Origin: JALHNI01 sp965229305
GTDB taxonomy: Bacteria; Acidobacteriota; Terriglobia; Bryobacterales; Bryobacteraceae
NCBI GenBank assembly: GCA_965229305.1
Contig: CBDDIZ010000030.1
Span: 1-64,000 of the forward strand
Direction: 5' to 3'
Length of the DNA: 64,000 nt
In this document: piece by piece, positions 7,845 to 15,373 of the stretch
How positions within the stretch are numbered: position 1 is the stretch's first letter
Layout of the letters: every line of letters begins with the position of its first letter
Notes under the pieces: generated by a model
What the model saw: the letters and a program-made list of their open reading frames with translations, nothing else
Database searches by the model: none
What the model was told of the DNA's origin: nothing
Program-made: the position numbers and the translations under genes

Positions 7845-9119
7845 TACGAACGTGTTGAAAAATAACCTCCCCGTGGATCCGCAGTGTATTTAAGGGGGAG
7901 TTAGCATCGGACGGTTGCCTTTGGCGTGGTCCCGAAGTCGCCCTCGACGAAGCCGCCAATCGGCGGTTAGACGCGTTTGCCCCTCATTCAGGCACACTTC
8001 TCCTGCAGGGTCTTGATGCGGAGAAGGTTGTAAGCGGCGGCCGTATAAGTAACCAGCCATCCGACCTTATCCAAGCCGCGCAGTTTGATCTTCTTGAGTC
8101 CGCCGGTTTGCTTCATCCAGCCGAAGGCTTTCTCCACCAGCCAGCGTTTACTCAAGCTCATTCCATAACCCTGGTGTCTGGTCGTGCGCCCATCGATCGC
8201 GCTACGGCGGTGCTTGTTGTTCTGCGCCACATGCGGTGTCACGCCCAGTTCCCTGAGCGTCTTGACGACGTCCTTCCGGTCGTAAGCTTTGTCAGCTCCG
8301 AGCGTGATTCGCTGGCCGGACCGGACGAGCTTGGCGGCCATCAAGATGGCGGCATCAGCCTCGCCGTGGCCGTCAGCCTGCGTGCTCATCACCTCGCGGA
8401 TCAGGCCATGGCGATTCTCGATGACGAGGTGACCGAGGTAACTCAGTTTCGCTTCCTGTCCGCTGCTCTTCTTGTAAAGACGGGCTTCCGGATCAGTCTT
8501 GGATTCATGCGTATCGTTCTTGCGCTTCTCGCCATGAAAGTTGGATCCGTCTTTCGGCCTCGCCCCATCCTGGTCCTTGCGCTGAAAGCTCTTCTGGCTC
8601 GCCCAGGCTTCCAACAAGGTTCCGTCGACGGTGAAGTGTTCGTCCGACATATGGCCCGCGGCCAGTTCATTGACCCGCGCGAAGAACTGTTGCGCCACCT
8701 TTTCGTTCAGCAGCCGGTCGCGATTCTTGCTGAACACGGCGTGATTCCAAACCGGCTCGTCGATCTCCAGGCCAATGAACCAGCGAAACAGCAAGTTGTA
8801 ATCCACCTGCTCCATCAACATACGTTCGCTGCGCACCGAATAAAAGATCTGCAGCAGCAACGCCCGCAACAACCGCTCCGGCGGAATCGATGGACGGCCG
8901 ACTTGCGCGTACATCCTGGCGAACTCGCCATCCATGCTCCTCAAAAGACCGTCCACCAATTGACGGATCTTTCGCAGCGGATGATCCTGGGCGATGCGTT
9001 CTTCCAGACTCACGTAGCTGATCAGGGACGATTGTTGACTGTCGTTGCCGCGCATAAAACATAGATGCCCAACAACGCTCTGGCGTCACACCGACCGCGC
9101 GTTTTTCAACAAGTTCCTA
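7845..9119 (-). mobile_element. IS5-family element with TA target duplication
   Basis: The element spans about 7847-9117 (1,271 bp). Its ends are 16-bp imperfect inverted repeats, CGAACGTGTTGAAAAA on the left and GGAACTTGTTGAAAAA (reverse complement) on the right, with 14 matches. TA flanks it on both sides (7845-7846 and 9118-9119). The exact restoration of the interrupted reading frame supports these ends. It contains a single transposase gene with about 60 to 140 non-coding bases at the ends. Confidence 0.85.
7988..9055 (-). CDS. IS5-family transposase
   Basis: A 355-residue DDE transposase with the DUF772-type N-terminal domain (residues 15-95, including GRPSIPPERLLRALLLQ). The catalytic core has D144 (in TVDGTLLEAW), D255 (in LGADKAYDRKD) and E308 (in RWLVEKAFGWMK), the arrangement of the IS5 group. 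A lysine- and aspartate-rich linker lies between the first two acidic residues. The frame is intact and full-length, so the enzyme is probably functional. It is encoded in the same direction as the gene it interrupts. Confidence 0.95.
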   Translation of the reverse strand: MRGNDSQQSSLISYVSLEERIAQDHPLRKIRQLVDGLLRSMDGEFARMYAQVGRPSIPPERLLRALLLQIFYSVRSERMLMEQVDYNLLFRWFIGLEIDEPVWNHAVFSKNRDRLLNEKVAQQFFARVNELAAGHMSDEHFTVDGTLLEAWASQKSFQRKDQDGARPKDGSNFHGEKRKNDTHESKTDPEARLYKKSSGQEAKLSYLGHLVIENRHGLIREVMSTQADGHGEADAAILMAAKLVRSGQRITLGADKAYDRKDVVKTLRELGVTPHVAQNNKHRRSAIDGRTTRHQGYGMSLSKRWLVEKAFGWMKQTGGLKKIKLRGLDKVGWLVTYTAAAYNLLRIKTLQEKCA

Positions 9120-9298
9120 GAAAAATACCAGCGCGTCGCGTCGGCGGACGGAGCGACATTTTGGGAATCCGGACCAAATGACGGTATTTTTTCCCGATCG
9201 CCACGTTCGTAACTGATTGTGGGTAAGCGAAACTCACGCTGCGGAGTCGGTAATTGCTGCGCGTGATCAAGCAAGATCATTAAGATTAGCGCTAACAT

Positions 9299-9616
9299 CT
9301 TATACCAGCTTTCATTTAATCTTTCGCCTAAATACGCCCTTCACTCTTCAGGCACTTATCTGTCGGCATTATCGGATTTAAGCGCGTGGCCGCGACCCGC
9401 GTACCTCAGATGGCATTCGTTCTATCATAGTCAGAAGACGCAAGCGCTGGAAGACGCCAGCCCAATTGCCCGAATTCTGACCAAGCATCATACTTGATTG
9501 ACGTCAGCGCCGGGGCGAGCGGTGGACTGAGTTGGGGCCAGGGCCCCTCGAGGCGTGGCCGGGTGGATATAGCGATGGCTAGCCGAGCTAGGGTTGCAGT
9601 CTGAGGTGGACGATTA
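9299..9616. other. Intergenic stretch upstream of the split gene
   Basis: About 320 bases between the start of the gene at 9298 and repeat block E. It is AT-rich near 9300-9380, where the promoter of the minus-strand gene should lie, and GC-rich after 9510. I see no convincing coding frame and no clear sigma-70 promoter hexamers. Confidence 0.5.
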
Positions 9617-9708
9617 GCGGACGGACCGTGGGGGCGATCGATGTCCTCGGTTATGTCGGCGGCCCCCGCGTTGGGGCTTCTTCCCTGCTGCCGGACATGA
9701 CCTGTCCC
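9617..9708. repeat. Island repeat block E
   Basis: About 90 bases that align over their whole length with 197-298 of block A, sharing stretches such as CCGTGGGGGCG and GTCGGCGG and ending in a core copy with four mismatches (GCTGCCGGACATGACCTGTC). It starts about 58 bases beyond the stop of the gene at 9766-10452. When both blocks are read in the same frame from GTGGGGGCG, many differences fall at third codon positions. This could mean that the repeat derives from a coding sequence. Confidence 0.7.
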
Positions 9709-9765
9709 CGCCTATCCCCCGCATACCGCCTATCTCACGAACGGCAACACGCACCGGGACACAGC

Positions 9766-10452
9766 CTATCGCTCCAACGAGCAGGTGGGCTCACTGGCCG
9801 CGAGTAGAAGGCAAGCCTCACGGCGGATTCGTTTATCTGGGTTTTGGAGGAGGGAGGACAGCATGGTTCTCGTCTCTTCTTGTCCAACCAGCGACACAAC
9901 TGCTGCTCGCGACACGCTCAAGGACGCCAAGTACTCCGGGATATCAACTTCGCGGCCAGGCAAGAGTAGCAATCGGGCAACTGATCGCCGGACGCTCATA
10001 TTATCAGATTGTGATTGAACGGTATGTTTACCTGTCTCGAAGCTGGTCATGGACGAATAGACATCGTTCGTCGCGCGCAAAACGCCCCTTTCAGCTCTCA
10101 AGAAAATAATTCTACGGTCACCCGTGGCAACGAAATTGGGAGCCGGGCCGGTCCATCCGGCTCGTGCAGCGTAGGCGAAATAGTAAAACCTTAGGGTCCG
10201 ATCCTGGTAATTTCCTTTCAACACCCCTTCCAGGCGGGCGCGGACTTCCATCAACCTCATCACCACCGCCCCTTCGTGCTCAACATCTCGAATCGGCTTT
10301 TCAGATTCGATCGTACCAATCACCACCAAGCTAGATCTTTCAATGCGATCAGCAATAGATAGTGGCCGTGGATCCGCCTCCAGCACCGGAACTTGATGAC
10401 AGCTAACGAGCACTGTACAGATAAGGGCAAGTAAGACCAGTATTGTATTCAT
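9766..10452 (-). CDS. Lipoprotein with C-terminal HEAT-like region, unknown function
   Basis: A 228-residue protein with a good lipoprotein signal: hydrophobic residues 3-15 and lipobox LVSC, with C18 as the anchor. A beta-rich middle (residues 40-125) includes VVIGTIESEKPIRD and RTLRFYYFAYAAR. The C-terminal 40 residues (TMLSSLLQNPDKRIRREACLLLAAS) read like a single HEAT repeat, as in the protein at 3457-4065. It is the rightmost gene of the island and marks the point where base composition shifts to the GC-rich chromosome. No known family recognised. Confidence 0.7.
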   Translation of the reverse strand: MNTILVLLALICTVLVSCHQVPVLEADPRPLSIADRIERSSLVVIGTIESEKPIRDVEHEGAVVMRLMEVRARLEGVLKGNYQDRTLRFYYFAYAARAGWTGPAPNFVATGDRRIIFLRAERGVLRATNDVYSSMTSFETGKHTVQSQSDNMSVRRSVARLLLLPGREVDIPEYLASLSVSRAAVVSLVGQEETRTMLSSLLQNPDKRIRREACLLLAASEPTCSLER

Positions 10453-11230
10453 TGCCTTAGATCATTGGTCGGACAAGTTTTGAGTTGTCCGTTCGTTCGG
10501 CCATCATGGCCATTGATGTTAACAGCATCGGCCCGCATCACGCTTCACAGAGGTCCGAGACGGTCCATTTGAATTTGCTGAATCCATCACCCTGACCGGC
10601 TGATTTGCGACCGCATTTGGACCACCGCCGCCCGCCCCGGCTGCAAGTGGCCGGGATGGTGGTGGAGATCTCGTGATCTCTGGTGCCGAGGGGGGCGCTG
10701 GTTTTGGCGACCTGAAAGGTATGCGAGACAGCGGGAAGGTTCCGGGTTACTCCAGTAGGCACTGGGCGAGAAGCTACCAGACGCCCAGTAGAGGCCCAGG
10801 ATCAGGGCGGTGGAGACGGCGAGAGTGAGACGGGCGCGCATAGGGACGTCGTGGGGACAAAAGTTCGGACGACGGCGGGGGACCTGGGGACAGTCCCCTG
10901 GTTTTTGGTTGGTTCGTGACGGTGTCATGAGGCGTGGGGACAGTCCCCTCAGGGATGGCGACGCCGAGGCGTTCACGGCAGAACGGTCGCTTTTGTTGCT
11001 TTGACCTGTCCGGCATTGGGCTGGCGCGTAGTGGGCCAGCGGATCGAGGCCCTGAAATCCTGCCCCCCCGCCGGCAGAGTGACTCCCCACCTCATCAAGC
11101 CGGCCAGGATCCGCCGACCGCGCGGGAAGCCGGTCACGAGGGAGAGGCGGGAGTTAAACTCCCGGGGCTTTTCGGCGGCGGAGGGCGAGCGGGGCTTTCT
11201 CGGTTTCGCGCAGAGCGGTATGCTGAAGGC
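10453..11230. other. Gene-poor stretch with two GGGGACAGTCCCC palindromes
   Basis: No convincing intact gene. Two exact copies of the palindromic 13-mer GGGGACAGTCCCC lie at 10886-10898 and 10936-10948, 50 bases apart, each within a GC-rich context. On the minus strand an ATG at 10841 opens a good-looking signal peptide (MRARLTLAVSTALILGLYWA). A plausible continuation (ending near 10538, with residues such as ATCSRGGRRWSKCGRK) lies in a different frame, so this may be a frameshifted small secreted protein. Evidence is weak. Confidence 0.35.
10886..10948. repeat. Pair of GGGGACAGTCCCC palindromes
   Basis: Two identical 13-base near-palindromes with arms GGGGAC and GTCCCC around a central A. 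Each could form a short hairpin. They resemble the dispersed palindromic elements seen between genes in several GC-rich soil bacteria, but with only two copies here I cannot assign a family. Confidence 0.6.
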
Positions 11231-11581
11231 GTGAAGGGTTCGACCACGCGAGCGATAGCGCAAGCCGGTCTGATGGCCATCGTGCTGGCGGCGGTGGCGC
11301 TTGGCGTCTGGGCGGGCCCAGGGCCGGACTCGCACGAGCCAGAGGGAGTGGAGAAGTTCACCCGGTCCTCGCGCGCGGTTCCCTCCCCCGCGGCGGTGAG
11401 CCAACTGGCCACCGCGCGACACAAGACCCTGGGCGGCGATGGACCATCCCCGGCCTTGCCGATATCGATGGCGCTGCCGGGGGAAATTTGCAGCCGGGAT
11501 TTCGTCCGCGAGTGCGGCTGGCGCACCCGATCGACGAATTGGACCCAGCGTCCCCCTTCCCGAGCTCCGCCCGCACTCTGA
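11231..11581 (+). CDS. Possible small membrane-anchored or exported protein
   Basis: A GTG at 11231 opens a frame of 116 codons. Residues 9-29 (AQAGLMAIVLAAVALGVWAG) form a clean hydrophobic segment that could be a signal anchor. The rest is low-complexity, Pro-, Ser- and Arg-rich, and unlike any family I know. The segment TATGCT just before the start may be a promoter -10 element, in which case the transcript would be nearly leaderless. It ends 61 bases before the HAMP gene and could be co-transcribed with it. The long open frame could also be a GC-rich artefact. Confidence 0.3.
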   Translation: MKGSTTRAIAQAGLMAIVLAAVALGVWAGPGPDSHEPEGVEKFTRSSRAVPSPAAVSQLATARHKTLGGDGPSPALPISMALPGEICSRDFVRECGWRTRSTNWTQRPPSRAPPAL

Positions 11582-11642
11582 TTTTTCCCGCCCGGTACCG
11601 AGGTACCAACATCGAAAAACAGAGTGAAGGGAAACGATTCGT

Positions 11643-12368
11643 ATGACTTTACGATGGAGACTCGTCCTGATGACTTCGGCCGTGGTGCTGGGCCTTTTCG
11701 GCATCTCCGAATGGCTGAGCTACCGGCAGACGGCCGCCTTGCTGGCGGAGCATGAAGCGATTCTGAGGGAGACGGCGGACCACACGGTGGCGCTGGCCAA
11801 GCTAGAGGCGACGCGCGGCCGAATGTTTGCCAACGTGACGGCGTGGCGACTGACGCACGCCTTTTTGACGTTGCTGATTTCCGTGGCGGTGCTGAATTAC
11901 GTCTGGTATCGCGTGATCTACCGGCCCATTGGGCGGCTGTTGGCGCAGATCAACGTGATGGGGCGCGGCACCTGGAAGTCGGCGCTGCCGGTGAATCGTC
12001 AGGATGAGATTGGCGAGTTGACGGCGGCGTTCAACGGCTTGGGCGAGGAACTGAATTCCACCTTTCGGCACATCAGTTCGTCGTCGCGCCTTTCCGCGAT
12101 GGCGCTGCTGGGCCATGGATTGCTGCGCGAGGTGAACGTGGCGCGAGGCGAGATTCTGGCAGCGACGGAGACGCTGCGCGAGGAGAATCCGCGGCGGGGG
12201 CCGGCGCGCTCCGCGATCGTCCAATTGAAGGCGGTGAACGCGCGGTTGGAGCGGCTGGAGAACCAGTTTCAGGCCGATTTCGACCACGAGATGCTGGCGG
12301 TGTCGTCCGCAGCGGGGACGGCCGGGATGGCCGGCGCCAAGAACGGCTCGCCGGCGCTGCGAGCTTAG
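11643..12368 (+). CDS. HAMP-domain membrane protein with degenerate kinase box
   Basis: 241 residues. Two membrane segments (about 7-24 and 71-90) enclose a short periplasmic helix of about 45 residues. A HAMP domain follows (90-142, with P95 and the DEIG motif at 121-124). The next helix (about 150-172) resembles the dimerisation/phosphoacceptor helix of a histidine kinase, but R162 stands where the phosphorylated histidine should be, and no ATPase domain follows. It is therefore probably a sensor stub that relays a signal by contact, or a decayed kinase. A short Ala/Gly-rich tail ends the protein. Its stop overlaps by four bases the convergent gene ending at 12365. Confidence 0.75.
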   Translation: MTLRWRLVLMTSAVVLGLFGISEWLSYRQTAALLAEHEAILRETADHTVALAKLEATRGRMFANVTAWRLTHAFLTLLISVAVLNYVWYRVIYRPIGRLLAQINVMGRGTWKSALPVNRQDEIGELTAAFNGLGEELNSTFRHISSSSRLSAMALLGHGLLREVNVARGEILAATETLREENPRRGPARSAIVQLKAVNARLERLENQFQADFDHEMLAVSSAAGTAGMAGAKNGSPALRA

Positions 12369-14077
12369 AGCCGGGGGACGGGCGGCTTGACGGGCTTCCA
12401 GGGGAAGACACCCTGGCGCAGGGTGCGCCGGCGAAAGACCGAGTCCTGGGCGGTGACGTAGAGGGTATCGAGCGACGGGCCGGCAAAGACGGCGTTCGAG
12501 AGACTTTTGCCTTCCGGCTTGAGCAGCACGGCCGAGACGCGGCCAGCAGGATCGGAGATTTGAAGCCCGAGCCGCGTGGCGACATAGAGGAAGCCTTCGG
12601 TGTCGACGGTGAAGCCGTCGGCGCCGGTGCGCGTTTGCCCTTCGCCGACCTCGTCTTCGATTTCGAGACGGTGGAAGGCGAGGCCATAGGCGAGCGAGCC
12701 ATCGGGTTGGATTTGGAAGGACCAGACCCAGCGGGTGGCCGAGTCCGCCACCAGGAGCAGCGAATGATCCGGCGAGAGGCGGACGCCGTTGGGCGAGGTG
12801 AGGCCCTCGTGCACCACGCGCTTTTGACCGGACGCGTTAACGAACCAGACACGGTGGGCGGCGGGCTCGGTGAAATAGACTTCGCCGCGGGCGGTAACGG
12901 CGAGGTCATTACAGTTGGCGCCATCGGCGATGACGGACTCCTGACCGTCGAGGCGGTAGGCGACAATCCGGCGACGCCCGTTCTGGCAGGCGTAAAGGCG
13001 GCCGTCGGGACCGAACATCAGGCCGTTGGCTCCGCCGGTATCTTCCTTGAAGAGGCTGACTTGGCCGGAAGCGTGGTCGAGCCGGTGGATCCGCTGGTGG
13101 GGGATATCGGAGAAGTAGACGTGGCCGGCGGGGTCCACGGCCGGACCTTCGGTGAAGCGATGGCCGCGGCTGACGGGCTCCCATTCGAGGGCGGGGTCGA
13201 CGAAGCGGGCGGCAAAGGATTTGAGCGGTTTGCGGATGGGTTGAGACCAGTCGCGCCAGACCCAGCGGAGAGCCTCGGGCAATAAGGGACCGCCATGCTT
13301 CGAGTTGTGGCCTTCGGTGCCGACGACGAGCTTGGCGTCGTAGCCGGCCTGATCGAGGGCGGCGATCATGTCCTGGTTGCTTTGGATATTGACGTCGCCG
13401 GTGCCATCCTGCAGGAAGATGCGTAGCGGCTTGCCTTCGAACTTACGGACTTGCGAGGGCAGGATGAGCGCGCCGCGCTGGTGGGTGAAGCCGGCAATGA
13501 AACTGACGACGCGGCGAAAGGCATCGGGGCGCTCCCAGGCGGCATTGACCGAGCAATTGCCACCCGAGGAGGAGCCGGAAATGGCGCGCAGATTCGGGTC
13601 GTCGGTGAGGCGATAGGACTTCGCCACGGCGGGTAGAATCTCGTCCAGGAGGAAGCGGGCGTAGCGTCCGGTGACGGCATCGTACTCGAAGCTGCGATAA
13701 AAGCGGGCTTGCTCCGTGGCGCTGCGCGCCGGCAGGATTCCCGGGCTGATGAAGATGCCGATGGTCACCGGCATCTCGCCCTGGTGAATGAGGTTGTCAA
13801 AGACGATGGGGACGCGAAAGGCGCCGGTCTCGTTGACGAAGGTACTGCCGTCCTGAAAGACCATGACCGCCGCGGGGCGGGTGGCCTGGTACTGGGCGGG
13901 CACGTAAATCCAATAGTCGTGGGTGGTGCCGGGATAGACGGCGCTCGAGGCGAAGGTGTGTTTCGTCACCTGGCCGACGGGGACATGCGGCTGACGGGAG
14001 GAAGCGGGGCCGTAAGGGTATTCTTCGGCGGGGAGTAACGGAGCGAGGGCGAGAGGCAGAAAGGCGCGACGCCGCAT
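12365..14077 (-). CDS. Secreted esterase fused to SMP-30/gluconolactonase-like domain
   Basis: 570 residues. A signal peptide (1-17) is followed by an alpha/beta-hydrolase of the enterochelin-esterase (Esterase D-like) type, with nucleophile S170 in G-S-S-S-G and a likely catalytic histidine near 257-261. From about 300 a six-bladed SMP-30/gluconolactonase-like propeller follows, with metal-site residues that match E310 (FTEGP), N430 (SPNG) and D487 (GADG). The fusion could hydrolyse an ester or lactone substrate outside the cytoplasm. It is the last gene of the operon that starts at 19536, six bases after the DUF1501 gene, so it is probably co-expressed. Substrate unknown. Confidence 0.85.
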   Translation of the reverse strand: MRRRAFLPLALAPLLPAEEYPYGPASSRQPHVPVGQVTKHTFASSAVYPGTTHDYWIYVPAQYQATRPAAVMVFQDGSTFVNETGAFRVPIVFDNLIHQGEMPVTIGIFISPGILPARSATEQARFYRSFEYDAVTGRYARFLLDEILPAVAKSYRLTDDPNLRAISGSSSGGNCSVNAAWERPDAFRRVVSFIAGFTHQRGALILPSQVRKFEGKPLRIFLQDGTGDVNIQSNQDMIAALDQAGYDAKLVVGTEGHNSKHGGPLLPEALRWVWRDWSQPIRKPLKSFAARFVDPALEWEPVSRGHRFTEGPAVDPAGHVYFSDIPHQRIHRLDHASGQVSLFKEDTGGANGLMFGPDGRLYACQNGRRRIVAYRLDGQESVIADGANCNDLAVTARGEVYFTEPAAHRVWFVNASGQKRVVHEGLTSPNGVRLSPDHSLLLVADSATRWVWSFQIQPDGSLAYGLAFHRLEIEDEVGEGQTRTGADGFTVDTEGFLYVATRLGLQISDPAGRVSAVLLKPEGKSLSNAVFAGPSLDTLYVTAQDSVFRRRTLRQGVFPWKPVKPPVPRL

Positions 14078-14083
14078 GGGTAC

Positions 14084-15373
14084 TTATCCTTTACCGAATA
14101 ACTCGGGAATCGGCTCACCGGTTTTGTCTTCGAGCGAGTTGGCGATCTTGATCGGCCGGCCGATGGGGCTCATGATCTCTTTGGTCCAATCGACGCCCAT
14201 CAATTTGTAGACGCTGGCGTAGAGATCGCCCATGGACACGACGCGGCTGGTGACGTTGGCGCCACGCGCATCGCTCGAGCCGATGACTTGGCCGGTGGGG
14301 ATGCCGCCGCCGGCGAGGGCCAGGGACCAGCAGTTGGGCCAATGGTCGCGGCCGAGCGCGGGGTTGATGTTGGGGGTGCGGCCGAACTCGCCCATGGCGA
14401 TGACGAGCGTGGAATCGAGTAAGCCGCGCTCTTCGAGGTCTTCCACCAGCGTGACCAGCGTGCGATCGAGCGGCGGGCAGAGGCGATCGCGATGGCTTTT
14501 GTCGTTGTCGCTGTGGGTGTCCCAAGAGGTGCCATGGTAGCCAGCGGCGGTGACGAAGCGGCTGCCGGCCTCGACTAAGCGGCGCGCGAGGAGGCAGGAC
14601 TGGCCGATGGAGTCCTTACCGTAGCGCTCTTTGGTGCGGTCGGATTCCTTGGAGAGATCGAAGGCGTCGCGGACTTGCGGCGTCAGGATCATTTTCATGG
14701 CCTGGGCGGAGAAGGCGTCGAGGTCGGTGTGCTCGGCGGTGTCGTTGAGAGCGCGATAGCGGCGGTCGACGGCTTTGAGAAACGCGCTGCGGCTATCGAG
14801 AGAGGCGCCGGAGACGGACTTGGGCAGGCTGAGGTCGGTGACCTGGAAGTCGGCTTTGCTGGGGTCCGGGATGCACATGGGGTCGTAGTCGCCGCCGAGG
14901 AAGGCCGCCCGGAAGTAGTCTTCGTATTGGCGGCCGCGATCCCACTTGGGCACCAGGACGTGGGCGGGAACGGCGTTGCGGGGGCCGAGTTCTTTGGTGA
15001 GCATCGAGCCGATGCTGGGGAACTGCATGGCCGGATTCACTTCATGGCCGGTGATGACGTAGTGGGTGGCTTGCGGATGGTCGTTGCCGCGGGTGTGCAT
15101 CGACCGGATGAGGGCGAACTTATCCATCTTACGGGCGAATTTCGGCAGTAACTCGGAGACTTGAATGCCGGGCACGTTGGTGGAGATGGGCTTGAAGTTA
15201 CTGTTCGCTTTGGGGTCCCAGGTGTCGATGTGGCTGGGTCCGCCTTCGAGCCAGAACAGAATCACCGACTGCACTTTGGCCGGGGCCGGAGCGGCCGCCA
15301 GGTATTGCGGCAGGCCGATGCCGAGAAAGCCCAGGGAGCCCGCTCGTAAGAAATCTCGCCGGTGAGGTGCCAT
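14084..15373 (-). CDS. DUF1501 family protein (sulfatase-like fold), Tat-exported
   Basis: 429 residues. The N-terminus has a twin-arginine signal (HRRDFLRAGSLG). The rest matches DUF1501, a family related to alkaline phosphatase/sulfatase folds, with the typical ILFWLEGGPSHIDTWDPK near the start, then SMHTRGNDH and GEFGRTPNINPALGRDHW. These genes nearly always lie next to DUF1549/DUF1553 genes in Planctomycetes and Acidobacteria, as here, where the upstream stop and this start abut. Their function is unproven. A role in breaking down complex polysaccharides or sulfated polymers is often suggested. Confidence 0.93.
   Translation of the reverse strand: MAPHRRDFLRAGSLGFLGIGLPQYLAAAPAPAKVQSVILFWLEGGPSHIDTWDPKANSNFKPISTNVPGIQVSELLPKFARKMDKFALIRSMHTRGNDHPQATHYVITGHEVNPAMQFPSIGSMLTKELGPRNAVPAHVLVPKWDRGRQYEDYFRAAFLGGDYDPMCIPDPSKADFQVTDLSLPKSVSGASLDSRSAFLKAVDRRYRALNDTAEHTDLDAFSAQAMKMILTPQVRDAFDLSKESDRTKERYGKDSIGQSCLLARRLVEAGSRFVTAAGYHGTSWDTHSDNDKSHRDRLCPPLDRTLVTLVEDLEERGLLDSTLVIAMGEFGRTPNINPALGRDHWPNCWSLALAGGGIPTGQVIGSSDARGANVTSRVVSMGDLYASVYKLMGVDWTKEIMSPIGRPIKIANSLEDKTGEPIPELFGKG

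Larger units (their letters stand above)
7357..9298 (-). pseudogene. Exported hypothetical gene split by an IS5-family element
   Basis: The gene starts at ATG 9298, runs to 9120, resumes at 7846 after the insertion, and ends at TGA 7357. Removing the element and one TA copy gives 669 bases, a single frame of 222 codons. The joined codons read W-Y-F-S-R-I-T-S-Y. Residues 1-15 (MLALILMILLDHAQQ) form a signal peptide. The mature protein has several beta-rich segments, including GTYTVLVTPEDLP and DDTWLITSAYSAP, which recall a small beta-propeller-like secreted protein, but no family is recognised. Both halves still show open frames that extend a little into the element, and those extensions are not native. 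Flanked by repeats D and E. Confidence 0.75.

Noticed and set aside
7847..7959. N-terminal 38 residues of the fragment at 7357-7959
   Set aside because: They are encoded by the IS5 element end, not by the interrupted gene.
1..10452. Classical integron cassette array with attC sites
   Set aside because: I looked for GTTRRRY and RYYYAAC core sites at the gene ends and found no consistent pairs. No tyrosine-recombinase integrase gene is in the window.
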